Source: Paragonimus skrjabini miyazakii (Eukaryota; Platyhelminthes; Trematoda; Plagiorchiida; Troglotrematidae). Taken from it: 64,000 nucleotides of DNA. Where the stretch lies: the NCBI GenBank assembly GCA_014338405.1, contig JTDE01000024.1, positions 471,061-535,060 of the forward strand. The letters run 5' to 3'. Each line of letters starts with the position of its first letter. Position 1 is the first letter of the stretch. The notes under the pieces are model-generated. The model did no database searches. It saw only the letters and a list, made by a program, of their open reading frames with translations, and was not told the origin of the DNA. The translations under genes were made by a program, and so were the position numbers. Shown here piece by piece: positions 33,876 to 47,911 of the stretch.

Positions 33876-36800
33876 GATAGTTAGTCACCAAGTTAAGTCA
33901 CATCTGGAGAATGTCTTTTCTGTAGGGTGTGATCTCAGGCTGCACGAACGCTCAACTACATACCACTACAACGTTATGTGTGAATTAAGCAAGTCATCGA
34001 AAACAACCGACTTTCCAATGTATAATGTTTCCTGTACTACTCCACGATATTTCTTTTTGTAAAATGTGCACTGAGTGACTAGAGTTCACCTGTATGTCCC
34101 TCTGCGAATGCGTCATGAAAACAATATGGAAATACAGCATTTACAGAAATCTCACACGATTTGTACCGACCGCTAAAAACAAGTGTATATCTCCAGGTCT
34201 TATCATTTTCACCCTTCCGAATCAATTTTAATGATGTATTTTTTGACGACAACAGCTTCATAATCATGTGGTAGACTCTCATTGTCATATACAAATTTGA
34301 CAATGTTTATGAATGTTTCTGGTTTCACGGTGTATCCTTACTCGAAGCCCGGACTTTTTGCAACTGTATCCCTGATTGTTTTATGTAAGATAAAAGGGCA
34401 AACAGCTGTCAATAAGAACGCTATAATAATATACCTGTGGATTTTCATTTTGGATTAAAGGACAATTCCTTGTCTATTGGCATATCTCGTTCCACTAAAC
34501 AAGACTGTATGCTTAAGAGGTCATTAACTGAAATTGATTAGTAGAACAGGCAAGTTACGCTGCAGACAGGCTACCTTTACTGGTAGGGTTCGTTCAAACT
34601 GGAGCGCACTGAGTAACTGTGTAGTTACAACTTATTCGGTTGACAGTTTGAAATTTCACTCGACGGGGCACATGCGTGGGAGAAAATCTGCACTGCAAAT
34701 TTCTACACCGCCAACTTAGTCCAGTCTTATAGATTACCAAATGCACGTATTTGATGGTATGTTGTTTAAGCGTGTTTTAGTGTTCATTGCTTGAATAGTT
34801 ACACACCAGCCATTTCAGTAAAATTCCAGTCTGTTACTATTCCCCTTTTTTTCTGTACATCTATAAACCGTTCAATAGAAGTTTTCTTCTATTAACAAAG
34901 AGACCAAAACACAATCTGAAATCTATATCATTCTTATATTAACCTGTGAATATGTAAATTTATGGACACATATTCTTCCGCGTGGCACTTTACGGTCAAA
35001 AGTAGAAGAATATTTTGATCCATACCAACAAGCTTTTTGGTCGGTCATTAATTACAGAACAACCTTGTTAGGTACGCTTGAGTTTTGGACAAAGGTCTAC
35101 ACAAGTTATACTGTTCTGTTTGATGTAAGAACAGTGAGTATAACGGGTGAGTTACATTAGTTGCTTTGTTGGACTCAAAAGTCATAAACTCAAAAGTGAA
35201 GCCATCAGTGTGAAAGCATTAGTACCAGGGTTTGACTGCGTTCCGGGATAATCATGTTGTCCTTCCAGTTCAGACATCCAAACCAATCCGAGTATCGTGA
35301 GCTACAAGTTAGTCTTGATAGCATACTAACTGTTAGTTTAAGGTTACAAAAAAAATTAAAAAAACGTTTACCAAACCGTTATTGTTCAAAGGAACAATTT
35401 TAAATAACCAAATCGATTTTACTAAATAACATTTCATGACAAAACTGTAATTGGCTTCTCATTATCTATTTTCCTTCATGACTAGTGGAAATGCAATTAT
35501 GATATTTCCAAGAAACCATTTGATATTCCATCCCAAGCGAATGATACAGATTGTCATAACCATTCTACTCTCATTCTTTTTATGGTTGTTGCAGGAAAAC
35601 TTTCATTGCCAGTCTTACCAACAGTCATCGCAGTTGTCATCATTTATTAAGTAAACTACCTCCTGGACACAATATCACTGAAATTCTTCTTTGCAAGAAA
35701 TTCTATGGCAGAAAAAAAACAATTTCGAATTTACGGCGTCCGTAAGTATGGACAGAAAAAATAGATCACGAAGCAAGTAGTTTGAGTATGGTGTGGGTGT
35801 TGCCGCATACGTACGAGCCCACTTGCGGACTGGGCAAATGTGTTGACAGTTCTGGCCAGTTTGTGTGCTTGACATGCAGACTAATCCCTGGCAAGGATGG
35901 ATCTTTAAATGTCAGCCGTTTCGATTCGTTAAGCCGAGAAAAACAACATTAACATTGACAACGCACGAAAATCTTCCATGCGGACACGATGAAGTATCCT
36001 ATAAATGACATTTACAGAGTGATTCTTACCCTTATGAGAGGAAAGGAAAATATACTTGGTTTTTTATTAAGTCTCACAATGCAACGTTTACTGAGATTGC
36101 TGTCGACTGACTGTGTTTTTGGTTGCCACACTACGCGACGCTGCCCACCAACGTCTATTGAAAAGCCGTTTTGCAATTGTTTGATCTCTGCCTATCAAAC
36201 GCTGTAATGTGGGAGAATAATGCTGCGATATTCCTGTCATGTAAAAGAGAAATAAACAAACGGAATTCGTTGTTCAACAATAAATATTCATGTGTCACAG
36301 ACGACTGACTCGAAAAACTTTTAAACTGATTGATAACAGAGATGATATACTATTACATCGTATTCTATATTTACGGCCTGGACAGTGTTTGTTACGTCTG
36401 TCCATTGAGAACAGTCTTTTCACAAACATGACTGAACTTTGAGACTTGTATACTCATTCAGAGAACCTAGCGACTGACAACCAACAGCTAGTTTAGTTGG
36501 TATATATTGAACATCAATCACATTTGATTAATTGACTAATATAGACGTTTAAGCCAAAATATCAAGATAAAGGCATCAGACTTGCGGTTTGCTCCTATAC
36601 AACATACACATGGCCGAGGTTTGAAATATGGTCAACGTTCTCATAAAGCGGCCTTGCTACCTGTTGCACCATAACCATTTGTGAGTAATGCTCGGAATAT
36701 ACAGTCACCACAACTGATGGGACTGGATAACTGAAACAGTTAACTACAGTTCTTTAATATACTTCACTAAATTCCCAATTACTTCCGTATCAGATTAACC

Positions 36801-39800
36801 AACTTGCATTTAGCCCTATTTGACGACTGACCAGCTGAACTCTGTGGCAACTACTCAACCGATTGATTGCTATGTGACGTGGCTGTCCCTTCGTCTCCTC
36901 AGCCGGACCATTGAAATTGTCGTATGCCGTTCACCACCCACAGCCAACCTGCTAAGATGCATCGACAGTCAAAGAACTGATCTGGTTATAAGCCTGAATG
37001 AAACTGAGACGGTCCACGACAGTAAAATTTATAACATTCGTTTCGAAAGTGCTACTATCAACTAAGCTCCGCAGATATTTCAAAGGTGGTAGATAATCAA
37101 GGAACTATCGCTCTCTTGTGAGTAGGTGATCACGTGAACCGTGGTGTAAACATCTGAGGAGATTTTGAACTTGGTAATAGTTTGTGAAAAAAGTCGTCTT
37201 CGGCAATACCGCAGAATTCCGAAAAATACTTGAAAGGACAGTGAGAGAACCTCAATTTATGTGAAGCGAATAGCAAATGAGAATGTTGAGTAGCACAACT
37301 AATGAAAGAAAACAAAACAAGGAATCGGAAACCCTATTCAATTCTGAAGTTTGTTGGATTGTTTTAATCTCTAGATAATAAATGAGATTCCGTACCTCGG
37401 AATGAATTCCCTCAGTAGAAGCCAACTAACAGATCAGGAGAAATTGTACCCAATTGCTTGCTTGTAAAGCGATCCGGAACAAATTCGCATTTTTCTTTTG
37501 GCGTTGAGTAAAGAGCATTTGCAAAAATGATATATCGAGGTTTGGCAATAAACAAAATCACATTCTACCAATCGGTACCAAATACTCCTATCACAAAGGG
37601 ACTGCCTTTTTAGTAAACAAAATAGATATTATAGAGAACACTATTTTTAATGGCATGCACGTCCGCCAGTTTTGGAATATGGGAAAGAGTAGGAGCTCTT
37701 GCTTTTCCGAAAAAAGACATCGATGTAAAAGAGTTATGCGTTTCTGTTAACTGACTTCACACAAACAAATAAACATCTCTGAAGACGATTCAGAATAACA
37801 TACAAGCTAACGCGGTGTTTTTGGTTGGTTAAACGAAAACTGAGAAAATCGATGGAGTGGCACTGCAGACATTAATTCGGTGGTCGTGAAACAGCTGATA
37901 ATTAGTAGACAGCTTGAAGAAGACGAGAATAAACCTATGTAAAAGCTACCAGAACTTCCATTCTATGTTGAGCTTGATGTTCAGAAGCAGTGAGTTCTCA
38001 GAGACAATGGGTGTTTTCCTGAAGTTTCTGGAGCATGTAATAATCTAACAAATTCTTGAATCATACACAGCTGAGTTGAACTAATCATAAAGTGACAGTT
38101 GTAACCAGGCAACTGGCACATCAACGTATCAACCATTAACAATTTGGGTAATCAGACTGAAAGTATCTGTGGACTGTAAAGCATACAAACAATCCTTCAA
38201 ACAGCTGGCGGCTGTCAATATTTTCCATTAGTACGAGAATTACCGTTTACACAGAGTAGATTACTGAAGGGGCTACTTCAACAATGACTTCTCAAATGTA
38301 GCTCCGTCACGTAAAATAAACAGCAAACTGCGTAACTGTTTAGTGAGACACCATATCCCCAGAGTAATATTGACCGATAACAGGTTCCAGTAAAAGAACC
38401 CAAAATGAAGATAATGTAGAGAGTAACAGCATTTCATTTGTTGTAATGCAAGCATTCTCCATAGTGAAACATACCACTGAATGAAAGTATCTGGGAAAAA
38501 AGCAAAATATTTGGGTAAAAATTCAAGCATACGGCATTCTCCGCACACACAGGCCAGTACTGTTTTCCGGGATTAATATAAACCACGTAGAAGGAACATT
38601 TGAAAGAGAAACATGGGAACATTCTGTCAATTAGAAGTAAGAAAATTCAGGTTAGTTGTAAAGAGACAGTGTGATTTACACGTGATGAAATTGACTCTAT
38701 AAATGGCAAACGGTCAATCAGTTGCTAGTTTAACTGCACTGAACACAACTGATTATAATAGTCTTTGAAGGATAAACCACATATCTCACTTTATGGAGTT
38801 CATGTGTTAAATGAATGAATTAGGTTTAATCCAAGCCGAGGAGATTAGAATAGCAGCTTGATTGATCAAGCGTAAATATGTCAGAGCAGTTGTTTGAAGG
38901 TTGGATTTGGTGAAATTCATCCTCAACTCAACGTCTGTCAAGTAGTTACCTGATTATTTGAACGATATTCTTCAGTACTGACCTACGCTCAACTGTAGCC
39001 TGTATTACCGAATGATAAACTGAAACATCCAGTTTTATATTTATATCATATAAACAGTTAGCGGTAATCACTAGCGCATACCGCTGACCGAAATAAGGCA
39101 TCTGATCTGTGTCACCTGACTTTTCGTCGGGATAACAAACCTGGACGAAATCACACCGAAGAGCGTGTTATTTTTTTCCATCTTTCGGCTCAAATCGCCC
39201 GCATACGTACAAACTATTGCTTAACTTAATACGGGGTTCAATACAAGTGTGGAGATAGTCTTCCTCAGTTAACCTGAGGCTGTTGTCCTTTTACATGGTT
39301 ATTTAGAAGTTGAGTCGTCTCGACCAAGCCACAGCACTCATGCTCTTTGAGTTCCAGGAGATGAAGATCCGAGGGCAGTTTTACTTGCGTTCATCACTAG
39401 ACTGTTGCTACCATGGGGGAGTAATACGGCTCGTAGGATTTAGAGGTTCATTCAAGTTTAAATTTTTTCCATGCATCATACAACTGAGAATGTATTCTTG
39501 AGACAACAACATTATGCGTACTCTATTTTTGTGGAAATACTTCCAGCCACTTACAGAAAGTGGTCTTTAATCTTTTGTCAAACGTTTAAGTAATCACCAT
39601 GTTAAAAATTGAATTTTGCTAAACAAAACCCCATAGGGTAAATAATTAGTGATCAGATAAATATGTACGTGCATAGTTTTCAACAACCGCTTTTTTGTTA
39701 GTCTATTACAATAAAAAATCAATGGACAACAACCCACACCTACTGCCACAGGTGGCTTGCAGTGTACTTACACTCTGATCGATACGGAGTTTTTCTTGTG

Positions 39801-42800
39801 GCCACCTTTTCAGCTATGGTACGTATCACCAGACATCCTCTAAATACCCCATAGAGAAATTCACGGTGTTGCTGACGACTACGGTCAAGTATAACTCACT
39901 CAGATCTTTAGTAACGTTGAGTACTGAAGCTAACTAATCTCGCTTCTGGTTTCCAAAGTTCATCATACAGTATGTTGATGTGCTCGGTTAATCTGAATGA
40001 TAAGTTATTCTCAAAACCGAAGAAACGCTCATGTTTTACGAAAAACACAAAAATAAGCTTCGTTGGAGAGAGAAAGAGTAATTTCATTCACTGAGTCCAG
40101 AGGTTTACTAGAGATGTTGAACTACTGGCGAATCACTGTCTGGATTGGTCCGTCAAACTGGTTAGAGTCAAGTGACACAGACCCACATACCCCCACAAGT
40201 GGTTTGGGTCGGAGTACTTCTGGTTCTGTCCACACATCCCTACATCAATTGTAGGCCTGAAGAAGCAAAACCATTAAGTCTGTGCATAATGACGGATTCT
40301 ACCCACCTAATGAAACACGGGCACACGTTATCACTGCCTTCCACACATATATACACGCTTGAACGGATACATTCGCAAACATAAAAGCACGCGCCTATAC
40401 GAAAGTCGGTGACAGCTTTACAAAAGCTTTTATCACGAGCTTTTATGATAAGTATGTCTACGGTTCACGCACATTATATCCTTTTGACCTAAAGTGAATT
40501 AAGCGAAAAATCTTACTGACGACGGCTGCTAAACGATTTAAGAGAGTTGAAATATCAGTCGCCATTTGGGAGATAATACAATCGTATAGAATTTTCAGGC
40601 AACCGTTTAATTGACATTAGCGAACACTACGAATAAATTGAAAAACCGTTATCTGGACTACACATTTCTAGTCACCTTGACTGAATATTTTAGGAAGTAA
40701 ACTCTAAACGAACTGATTTTCCAAACCCCATACACAGCAGCTAGAAAAGTGCCAATTGGAAACTAGAAACATTACCGATAAAAAGAAGTCATTAAGGCAA
40801 GACTTATATGCAACCATGTCGATTGGAACCAGGAAAACATCGATGAAATGTACGAAGACTATAAGTGCAGATTGGTTTAAAAATGTCCCCAAAAATCTGC
40901 CAGAAACCGGATTCAAAGTAGCACTGTCACTCTGCTGTTTGACAACAAAAACCGTCGTACACTGCATTTCAAGATGAATTATAATTTAGGTGTAACTAAC
41001 ACAATGGATCCTCTGGTAAGTTAACAGTGAGCTGTAATAAGCTTCATCAGTTGATCGTTGTTTAGTTACCTCGTGCAAGGAAAGTTCCGTTTTTTCCTTC
41101 GTTTTCGTGTTTGTTCGTCATGATAAATTAACATGTGAGTATTCGTTCAGAAAGCAAGCGATCCTATCCCAGTTAAAATCATATACTTTTAAATAAACTA
41201 GCTATTCCGATTAGCATTATTTCAAGAGAGAAACACACAGTGACGACTGAAGAGGGCAGATAGAGATGATCCTCATTAAGGTATGTTTTCAACCTGCTCA
41301 CTAAAAGGAATCAAGCAAAAACCGCTGTTTGAATTTCCGTATTGACTGACAAGTTTTGGCTTATGAAGTGATCTGTATATCGTATAATTCTAATAACCTC
41401 GGTCGAGACTTCATTACAAATAACGTCCATTTCGCAAACTGCACATATTCCTAACGAAAAGAGAACTGAGTACAAATCAAATTAATATAGTAACCTCCTC
41501 TAATTCTCGGTTTGTTAGGCACCCGCTCAATTGCACTAGCAAGAGGGTTGTTTGTTGTTCCATCTATCAGTTCTGTCATCCGCCCTGGGCAGGCGTAGTT
41601 TTCTGAGTACATCTTATGCGCGCACTTGCTCGCGTGTTTGTTTGCGTTTGTGTCCCACGGCACATGGTTACGTATGAATGCACGCATATACCAAGAAGTA
41701 CGGATATTTTGCGAAGTGATACAAAATTGAATTTGTGAGTTCACTCATGCGTTCGTTGTTGATTAAAACAAATCTGTACGTATCAGAAAAAAAGAGATTT
41801 GAAACTTGGTCAGCAACAAGACTGTCTCAAAAACGTCGGTGCGATTGTTGTTTGCGTTACTAGAAATCATAAAGACGCAACACAGGAATTTAACCATACG
41901 CACGCGCAGATGTGAGACTGTTCAGATATGATAACCCCGTCATTGTGAGATTACTGGAGCAGTTGTCAGCTCACGTTTATCTTACAAACATGTGAATTCG
42001 ATAAGGTCAACTTTCGATTCAAAGGAAAACCTGTACTAACCAGAAATTCCAACAACATTCAACCTTGAGTCCGACACTTCTGTCCGACTTAAGCCTAACC
42101 TTGCCGACTCATCAGTCAAGAAACCATGTCCACAGCTATCAACAACTGATAACCAAAGTGTATAAACCAATAAGCTGAAGTAGGATACTGATAAATTAAC
42201 GTCTAATTGATCGACTGATGTTATTTCCAAATGAAAGCTTTAGACAACATAAGGTGAAAAGATGAGACCTCCAGAGATCATGCCCATTCAGCGAGGTGAG
42301 AGCTTGTTTTTTGTGTCGTTATAAGAAAATAAGGTGTAATGCTGGATGACCCGGTAAGATGAGTTGAAGTCTTCATTAGACTGTGGTACTTTCAGAAACA
42401 TGTCAGCTCTCAGTAATAGAACTATTGTGGGAATATAAACCCTGATTATTGTACTACTGTAACCTCAATTCCCAATAATTTCCTTACAATTACTGGGTGT
42501 TTTTGTTCTAATATTGTTAGTTTCCCTCAGAAAACTACATTTTGTTGAATGTTGCACAAGACTCTTCACTGTGTGTTTTAAATTTCTTTTATTGAATAAG
42601 ATTGTTTTCCTCGTAACTTAACGTAACTTTAGTTAAGTCGATTTGAAGTCAGCCAAAACCTATGCATTTGGATTCTGAATTTTTCTGGCCTACATACATT
42701 CAAGGTAACCTGCGTATTCATTGTTCAACTGACAGAGAAACTATAACGTTTTGCCCAATATCGTCTGTTACATTTATTTTGTCACTGTACATATTGAAAA

Positions 42801-43221
42801 TCAATAATTAACGTTATACTTTAAAATGGTGAGGTTCTGTCCCAAGCAAAAGTGACTGTTTGTATACGTTTAGCTGCCCATGTATCTATCATCCCGTAAC
42901 ATGAGTGCATCGATTATCAATACTTTTCTGCAGATTACTTAAGGTTAGTTGTAACTACCAAAATAAAAAATGGTCTTTCACTAAGAATAGGTAGTTTGTA
43001 GTTTACTACGGATCTCCAAATTAAACAAGTTTACCTGTTCATTCTCTACTGATATAGTAAAATGAACTGTTCCCGTTGATAAGTGTAGTGTTTTGTATTG
43101 CTTGTGAATTTTAGGAACTTCAGTTTTTCTTTTGCATACGACGTCAGTATTCATGCACTTGTTGCCGATGAAATTCTCTTTACATTTTATTCATCATCGG
43201 AAACTTCACTATGAACTATAA
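33876..43221. other. Long stretch without a recognisable gene
   Basis: More than 9 kb with only short frames (the longest about 97 codons, at 41451-41744, minus). No domain, RNA or complete element was recognised. A short direct repeat around AGCTTTTAT lies near 40425-40446. The stretch is consistent with a large intron or intergenic DNA. Small exons may be hidden here that cannot be picked out by eye. Confidence 0.4.
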
Positions 43222-43440
43222 AATAATTTCAAGTTGAACATCACACATTTTATTTCAGCTTTTGCATTCAGATGAACCTCCCAGCCGAAAGAAAAGAAGC
43301 ATTGTACTGGAGATTCACTCTCATTAAAGCTTGTCATTGGTGCGTAACCTTGACAAGGCCAGGATTAGGACGCCGACCACGTTTTCATGAGGCAACAGTA
43401 GCTGTCCTGTTTACTGTAATCGATGACTGCTCGACTAGGA
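43222..43440 (-). mobile_element. Hammerhead SINE, copy 3, decayed
   Basis: The left end AATTTCAAGTTGAACATCAC is identical to the 3' part of copy 1. Alignment continues through AAAAGAAGCATTGTACTGGA (ribozyme stem I/III region), CACTCTCATTAAAGCTTGTC (stem II/core), CATGAGGCAACAGTAG and TTTACTGTAATCGATGAC (tRNA-like head). It is therefore nearly full length, with many substitutions. The 98-codon plus frame across it (43272-43568) is a by-product. Confidence 0.7.
43299..43344 (-). ncRNA. Degenerate hammerhead ribozyme, probably inactive
   Basis: Corresponds position by position to 13006-13050. The core CTGACGAG is ATGACAAG and GAAAC is GAATC; stem I is broken by mismatches and the GTC cleavage triplet is changed. 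Essential core bases are lost, so self-cleavage is not expected. Confidence 0.65.
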
Positions 43441-43487
43441 CTTCTTCGCAAGTTGAAATCATAAAAATGATTAACTTCTTGTGCGGA

Positions 43488-43605
43488 ACTCGAGTCCAGT
43501 GTTTTTGTTTGGAGATGGCTGACCGTAAAGTCTATGGGAATACAACAGCTGCGATCAATCGTTGGTGATGTTCAATCGATGTGAAAAACAAAATCCCCTA
43601 CTGCT
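43488..43605 (+). mobile_element. Hammerhead SINE fragment, copy 4 (3' part)
   Basis: In opposite orientation to copy 3 and about 50 bases from it. It carries GGAACTCGAGTCCAGTG (3' half of the ribozyme), GGCTGACCGTAAAGTCTATG and GGTGATGTTCAA, matching the SINE 3' body to its end near AAAATCCCC. It lacks the tRNA-like head and the 5' half of the ribozyme, so it is 5'-truncated as many retroposed copies are. Confidence 0.65.
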
Positions 43606-44059
43606 CAACAGTAATTTGTTTGAATATCCGACTGCAATCTTCAGCAATGATGCCCAGTTGAAGGTTCGCAAAATCTGAATGCATTGTACACCTCTTGAGA
43701 ATCGCAGTGATTCACTGTGTTTCATCATCGCTGCGGCAGCCAAACTCTCTACCGTACTCATTTTGGTGTGTCTCAAATTTGTGTGAGTATGTGTAGAGTT
43801 ACATAGCGCGCGTAACCCCCAATACATTCTCCAACACGGTCTACAGCCAACACGTTTCATCACTCTACAGCCAAATTATTTAGTGCTTGGCTCACACTCT
43901 CCTTTCTTCCTTCATAACCCACTAAAAACTCAAGTCTTTGCTCTTATCGGATTCTTATCGCTGTTCTTGTGCCATGCTTTAAAGATAGATAATTGTCAAC
44001 TATTTTGCAAACAAAGACAAAGAGCATGCATCGTCACAGTGCAATATGTGAGCCGGTTG

Positions 44060-44190
44060 TGAAATTACTACCGTTGTTGTTAATAAGCTGGTCTCAAAAA
44101 TTTCTGTTCCAGCGAGGTTATGAACTATTGATGAGATTTAAAAAAAGCAAAATTCGAGTCCAGTGCTTCCTTACAAAATGCGTCAACTGA
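44060..44190 (+). mobile_element. Hammerhead SINE, copy 5, decayed
   Basis: Recognisable around the ribozyme: TTCTGTTCCAGCGAGG corresponds to the B-box region TTCAAGTTCCGGCAGTGG, then comes a hammerhead-like core and CGAGTCCAGTGCTTCC. Similarity fades on both sides. It is probably an old copy or part of one. Confidence 0.55.
44122..44166 (+). ncRNA. Degenerate hammerhead ribozyme
   Basis: TTGATGAG stands for CTGANGAG and AAAA for GAAA. The stem II strands (ATTT and AAAGC) pair poorly, while the TCGAGTCCAGTGC end with the GTC triplet is kept. Loss of the first core cytosine and the guanosine of GAAA makes activity unlikely. Confidence 0.6.
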
Positions 44191-47100
44191 GATGCTTGTC
44201 CAAATGCAGAGTCTGTGAACAAGTGTAGGTTGTGTTTAGTTTGACATTTCACAACATTGTTTTAACTCCCAACACAAACGACGGTCACTTCTCATATGAA
44301 CTTCCATTATAGCAGTTATCTTTTGTATATTACTTCTTAATTTGGCACGGAAGCAATGAATGGTTCACTATGTTTGTACCTTGTTTACCAATCCATATTG
44401 CATAGACTTCATCTCTTCGAACTCAAAGCAAATTCAATAGACATTTCAGCTGTAAATTAATAGTGTACAGAATTGTGAAGAAGAAATAAGAGGATGATGG
44501 ACGTAGTCAGCTTTGTAACATTCGAAAAGAACTGGGCAACCTGGGGTTGATAAACAGGACAAATAACATGGCTGGTTAATTTTCGTAATCTGAAGAGTGT
44601 ATAACAAAGGATTCCGATCTTACAATTGTTTCCCAAAAGGTCTTGACAATACTTGCAGGATTGTCAAGCCGTAGCAGTTTAAGGATTATAGTCAAAACAA
44701 TCTTAGACAATCAGGTCAATTTTTGAAAACTATCAGAAACTCGATGGTTCTCTACCTTAATGCACTGGTTGGTGTTTTTTGACTGCTGATAAGAACACCC
44801 AAAATTTTGTTTGAACAACAGATACATTTTAGAAGCGAACCTGAGCAACAGTGCAATCGATTTTCAAATAGCCATGTCCAAATTTAAAAGTATTGTCTCC
44901 CAACAGGCTAAGAGAAAGGGCTGATAAATGCTGAAAGAAGCTTTGTTCAGTGATGTGGACTGTTTCGGAAAACAATTAACAAATTGTACATAACTCCCAT
45001 GGGTTAAAACGATTGACTTTGTTTGGGCCAAAAATTACGGAGCAAGTTAATGTTATTGACCTGTTCACTGGAACGAATTAATCAAAGTCGACAAAATAAT
45101 GTCAGTCTGAAAGTTTGTATTTCAAACTGCCGAAGAGCTCAGCATAAAACAGTTTTGTTGAGGATGGTGCGTAGACCTGGAGCATAAAGTTTGAAGTTCC
45201 GATCAACTGTACGAAGAACTGCTTCCATCTGGTGACATCAGTAGGCAGCTACGTTGAACAAATTTTACTTCTGCTTTTCACTCAAATTCTCCGGCAAAAC
45301 TCTAATGTGAAATCGGAAGTGTTAAGTTTCACTTTTAAAGTCAACTCAAATCAACTTTGGTCAGAAATAATGCAAAGTCTGACAAAAGCGTGAATAATTG
45401 TAGAAGACAAAATGTAAACAATTCATGAATTATGCTGAAGTAAAGTTGTTTCGAAAATGACACAACTATCGAACGTTTTGCTTTCATAGAGATTAAGGTG
45501 ACAATGTTTTGCTAATCATAAAATTAGTCTGCATTGAGAGTGACAAATGAAAAGTAACCGCAAACTTTGTGTACACTTTCTTAGGAGATTACGTGAAATA
45601 AAATGGTTGATAGTGAAAACTCATTATTTGAACTTGGGCTGGTAGCAAAATTTGCAGACGGAGTGCCAACCACACGCCTTTCACTACGAAGTGTGAAACT
45701 TTATTTAGGGAAGTAAATCAAACGTATTGATGCAATATGTGAAAACAGGTCATGCTAATGTTCATTGTTCTTCTACGTCGGTCATTGACCGGAATCATGA
45801 ATATTGATAGCTCTGACGGACGCTATGTGATCAGACCACGACATTTTCCTCTGTCCAAAGATTGGACAGGTAACTTCTTTGTAATGCATTATAAGAAAAG
45901 ACTGTGTGCCAAAAAGTAACGTGCCGGTTGGATAATTCGTTATTTTACTACAAGCATCTGTTGTCGGTGGCTTCGGGAGCGTTTAACTTATGTACGCTCC
46001 TACTTCATACTAGTAGTCGGCAACCGTTGGCAGACTGGCAGGCTACTATTCCAGTACCAATAATCTCGGACTGCCAGCTAACTGAAGTGCCTGCGCAACA
46101 TTCGCGTCGTCCGAATTGTGCTCTTCTGATATGACATTATTGAAAGAGATGTTAGTACCAAATTGAGCTCAAATGAACATATGTAAAATCACCGAATAAG
46201 CTATGTGCTCATAGACGTACTTGGAACCATTTTTTCTGTCTGAACAATGTTCATTTTCATATCAATTCACTGTTCAAGTTCAGTCATTAAACACGCGTTT
46301 CTTTAGTCTCAAAACCATATGCTGCCTGCCCACCCCAATATTCGATGAGATGTATAATGGGTCAATCTGAATCGACTTCCCCATCAGTGACGAAATGGGT
46401 GATATATACTTACATTAATAGTGCTTCCACAAATCCCGGCAAATGACCATCAATCGGATGTTACAAAAGGTTGTATTATGTCCAGTCGTCTTAGATCGTT
46501 TCCAAAGACTGGGATAATAGTGATCTGAAGTTGGTGCCAAATGTAGACTGGCTGAAATATGCGATGCATAGAACGCGCTGCTACTCTGATGGTTCAGAGA
46601 ATGGATAGCCATCATACAACCTCTGGGGAAGTTATCGACCTCCCAAGTCTAGACATAAAATAACGTCGAAGCGGCCCCACACTTGGTTGTGCCATCCGCG
46701 ATAACATAATGTACATTACATTAGGGTACTACATTAAGTGCTCAGTTGTTTTTAGCGGATTTATTTGGTTGAAATTCAACGAACCAAATGAACTCAATGA
46801 CATCATGGATTGTTGTTAAGAGATGTGCACATATTTCAAGCCAACATCTAGCTAAGTTAATCACTAATTAATCCTTTACGCAACGTAAAAAACACTAATT
46901 TTTAGATGATGGCAAGCAGCACATCGATCAACAGAAAAGAAACCGATAAGTTTTACCCCCATTTTATCTGCCCGTACTGCAGCGAAGCTTTTAGGACAGT
47001 TGATTTTTGTTTTAATGTGACCTCAGGTGAAAAAAAAAGATTCTAAACAGCTGGCATATTGTTCATTAGACTCGGTCCACGATGCCCCCGTTTGTCTTGT

Positions 47101-47911
47101 TCAATTCATCTTGCCATCGCTTAATGCGAAATGTAGAACCGTTCGCATATGCTTTTTAGGCCATAGTGATAAGTTCAAAATATTGATAGAGGTACTCCAC
47201 TTAAGTTCTCAAACATTCTCGTAATCAAAACTCAACTGTTGATTTTACATTCGACTTGTTCACGGATCGATCCAACTTAAGCCGGCATAGCTGTTAATTC
47301 TTATCGCTACACTCCACCGACTGTGGTCTCTTTCGATAAGCAATCCTGTCCATGTTCTCATTATCACTTCAAATCGCACCCACACCAGTTCACGATCACA
47401 CATCTTTAGTCAACTATGCGCACGATTTGGCGTTTAATATCAAACATTCTACATCGTTATCCTCTAGTAAACTGGAATTTTGCTTAAATCAATCATGAAT
47501 CTTTATCTTTCTATTCAAATGCTGTCAATTATGATCGCTCGGTAACATTTTCAGAAAGTTTATTAATACTGCTATTATTGTGTGACCCCAGCTCACCCAG
47601 TCAGTTGTCCTTCGTCTATTAAAAAAACATATTTAAAAAGTGAAAATTAATCTTTCAAAACGTAAGAAGCATGTTACTGACTTATAAATAATGTATTGAT
47701 AGGTGCGTGTGACAAAGAGAATCAGGCATCAAAAATGTTAGTTTCATTTTAGATCTTAAGACTTTAAACAAATTTCGGTAGAATGAACATAATAAATTCC
47801 TCATGTTGTTTGGTTTAAAGTAGTTTACTGGCTGTGTTACTCATAGCGATGATGGTTACTAACGGCGTGATGTGATGGCATTAGGGCTTAATAACTGGAA
47901 CTTGGTTTACT
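44191..47911. other. No recognisable gene
   Basis: Short frames only. A 65-codon frame (47027-47224, plus) begins right after an acceptor-like GTGACCTCAG but resembles nothing known. Confidence 0.4.

Noticed and set aside
36865..36900. Similarity of GCTATGTGACGTGGCTGTCC to a segment near 51452
   Set aside because: Only about 25 bases resemble each other with an indel; too short to call a repeat.
43272..43568. 98-codon plus frame that looks protein-like
   Set aside because: It runs across two inverted, decayed SINE copies and their ribozyme remnants, so it is not a coding sequence.
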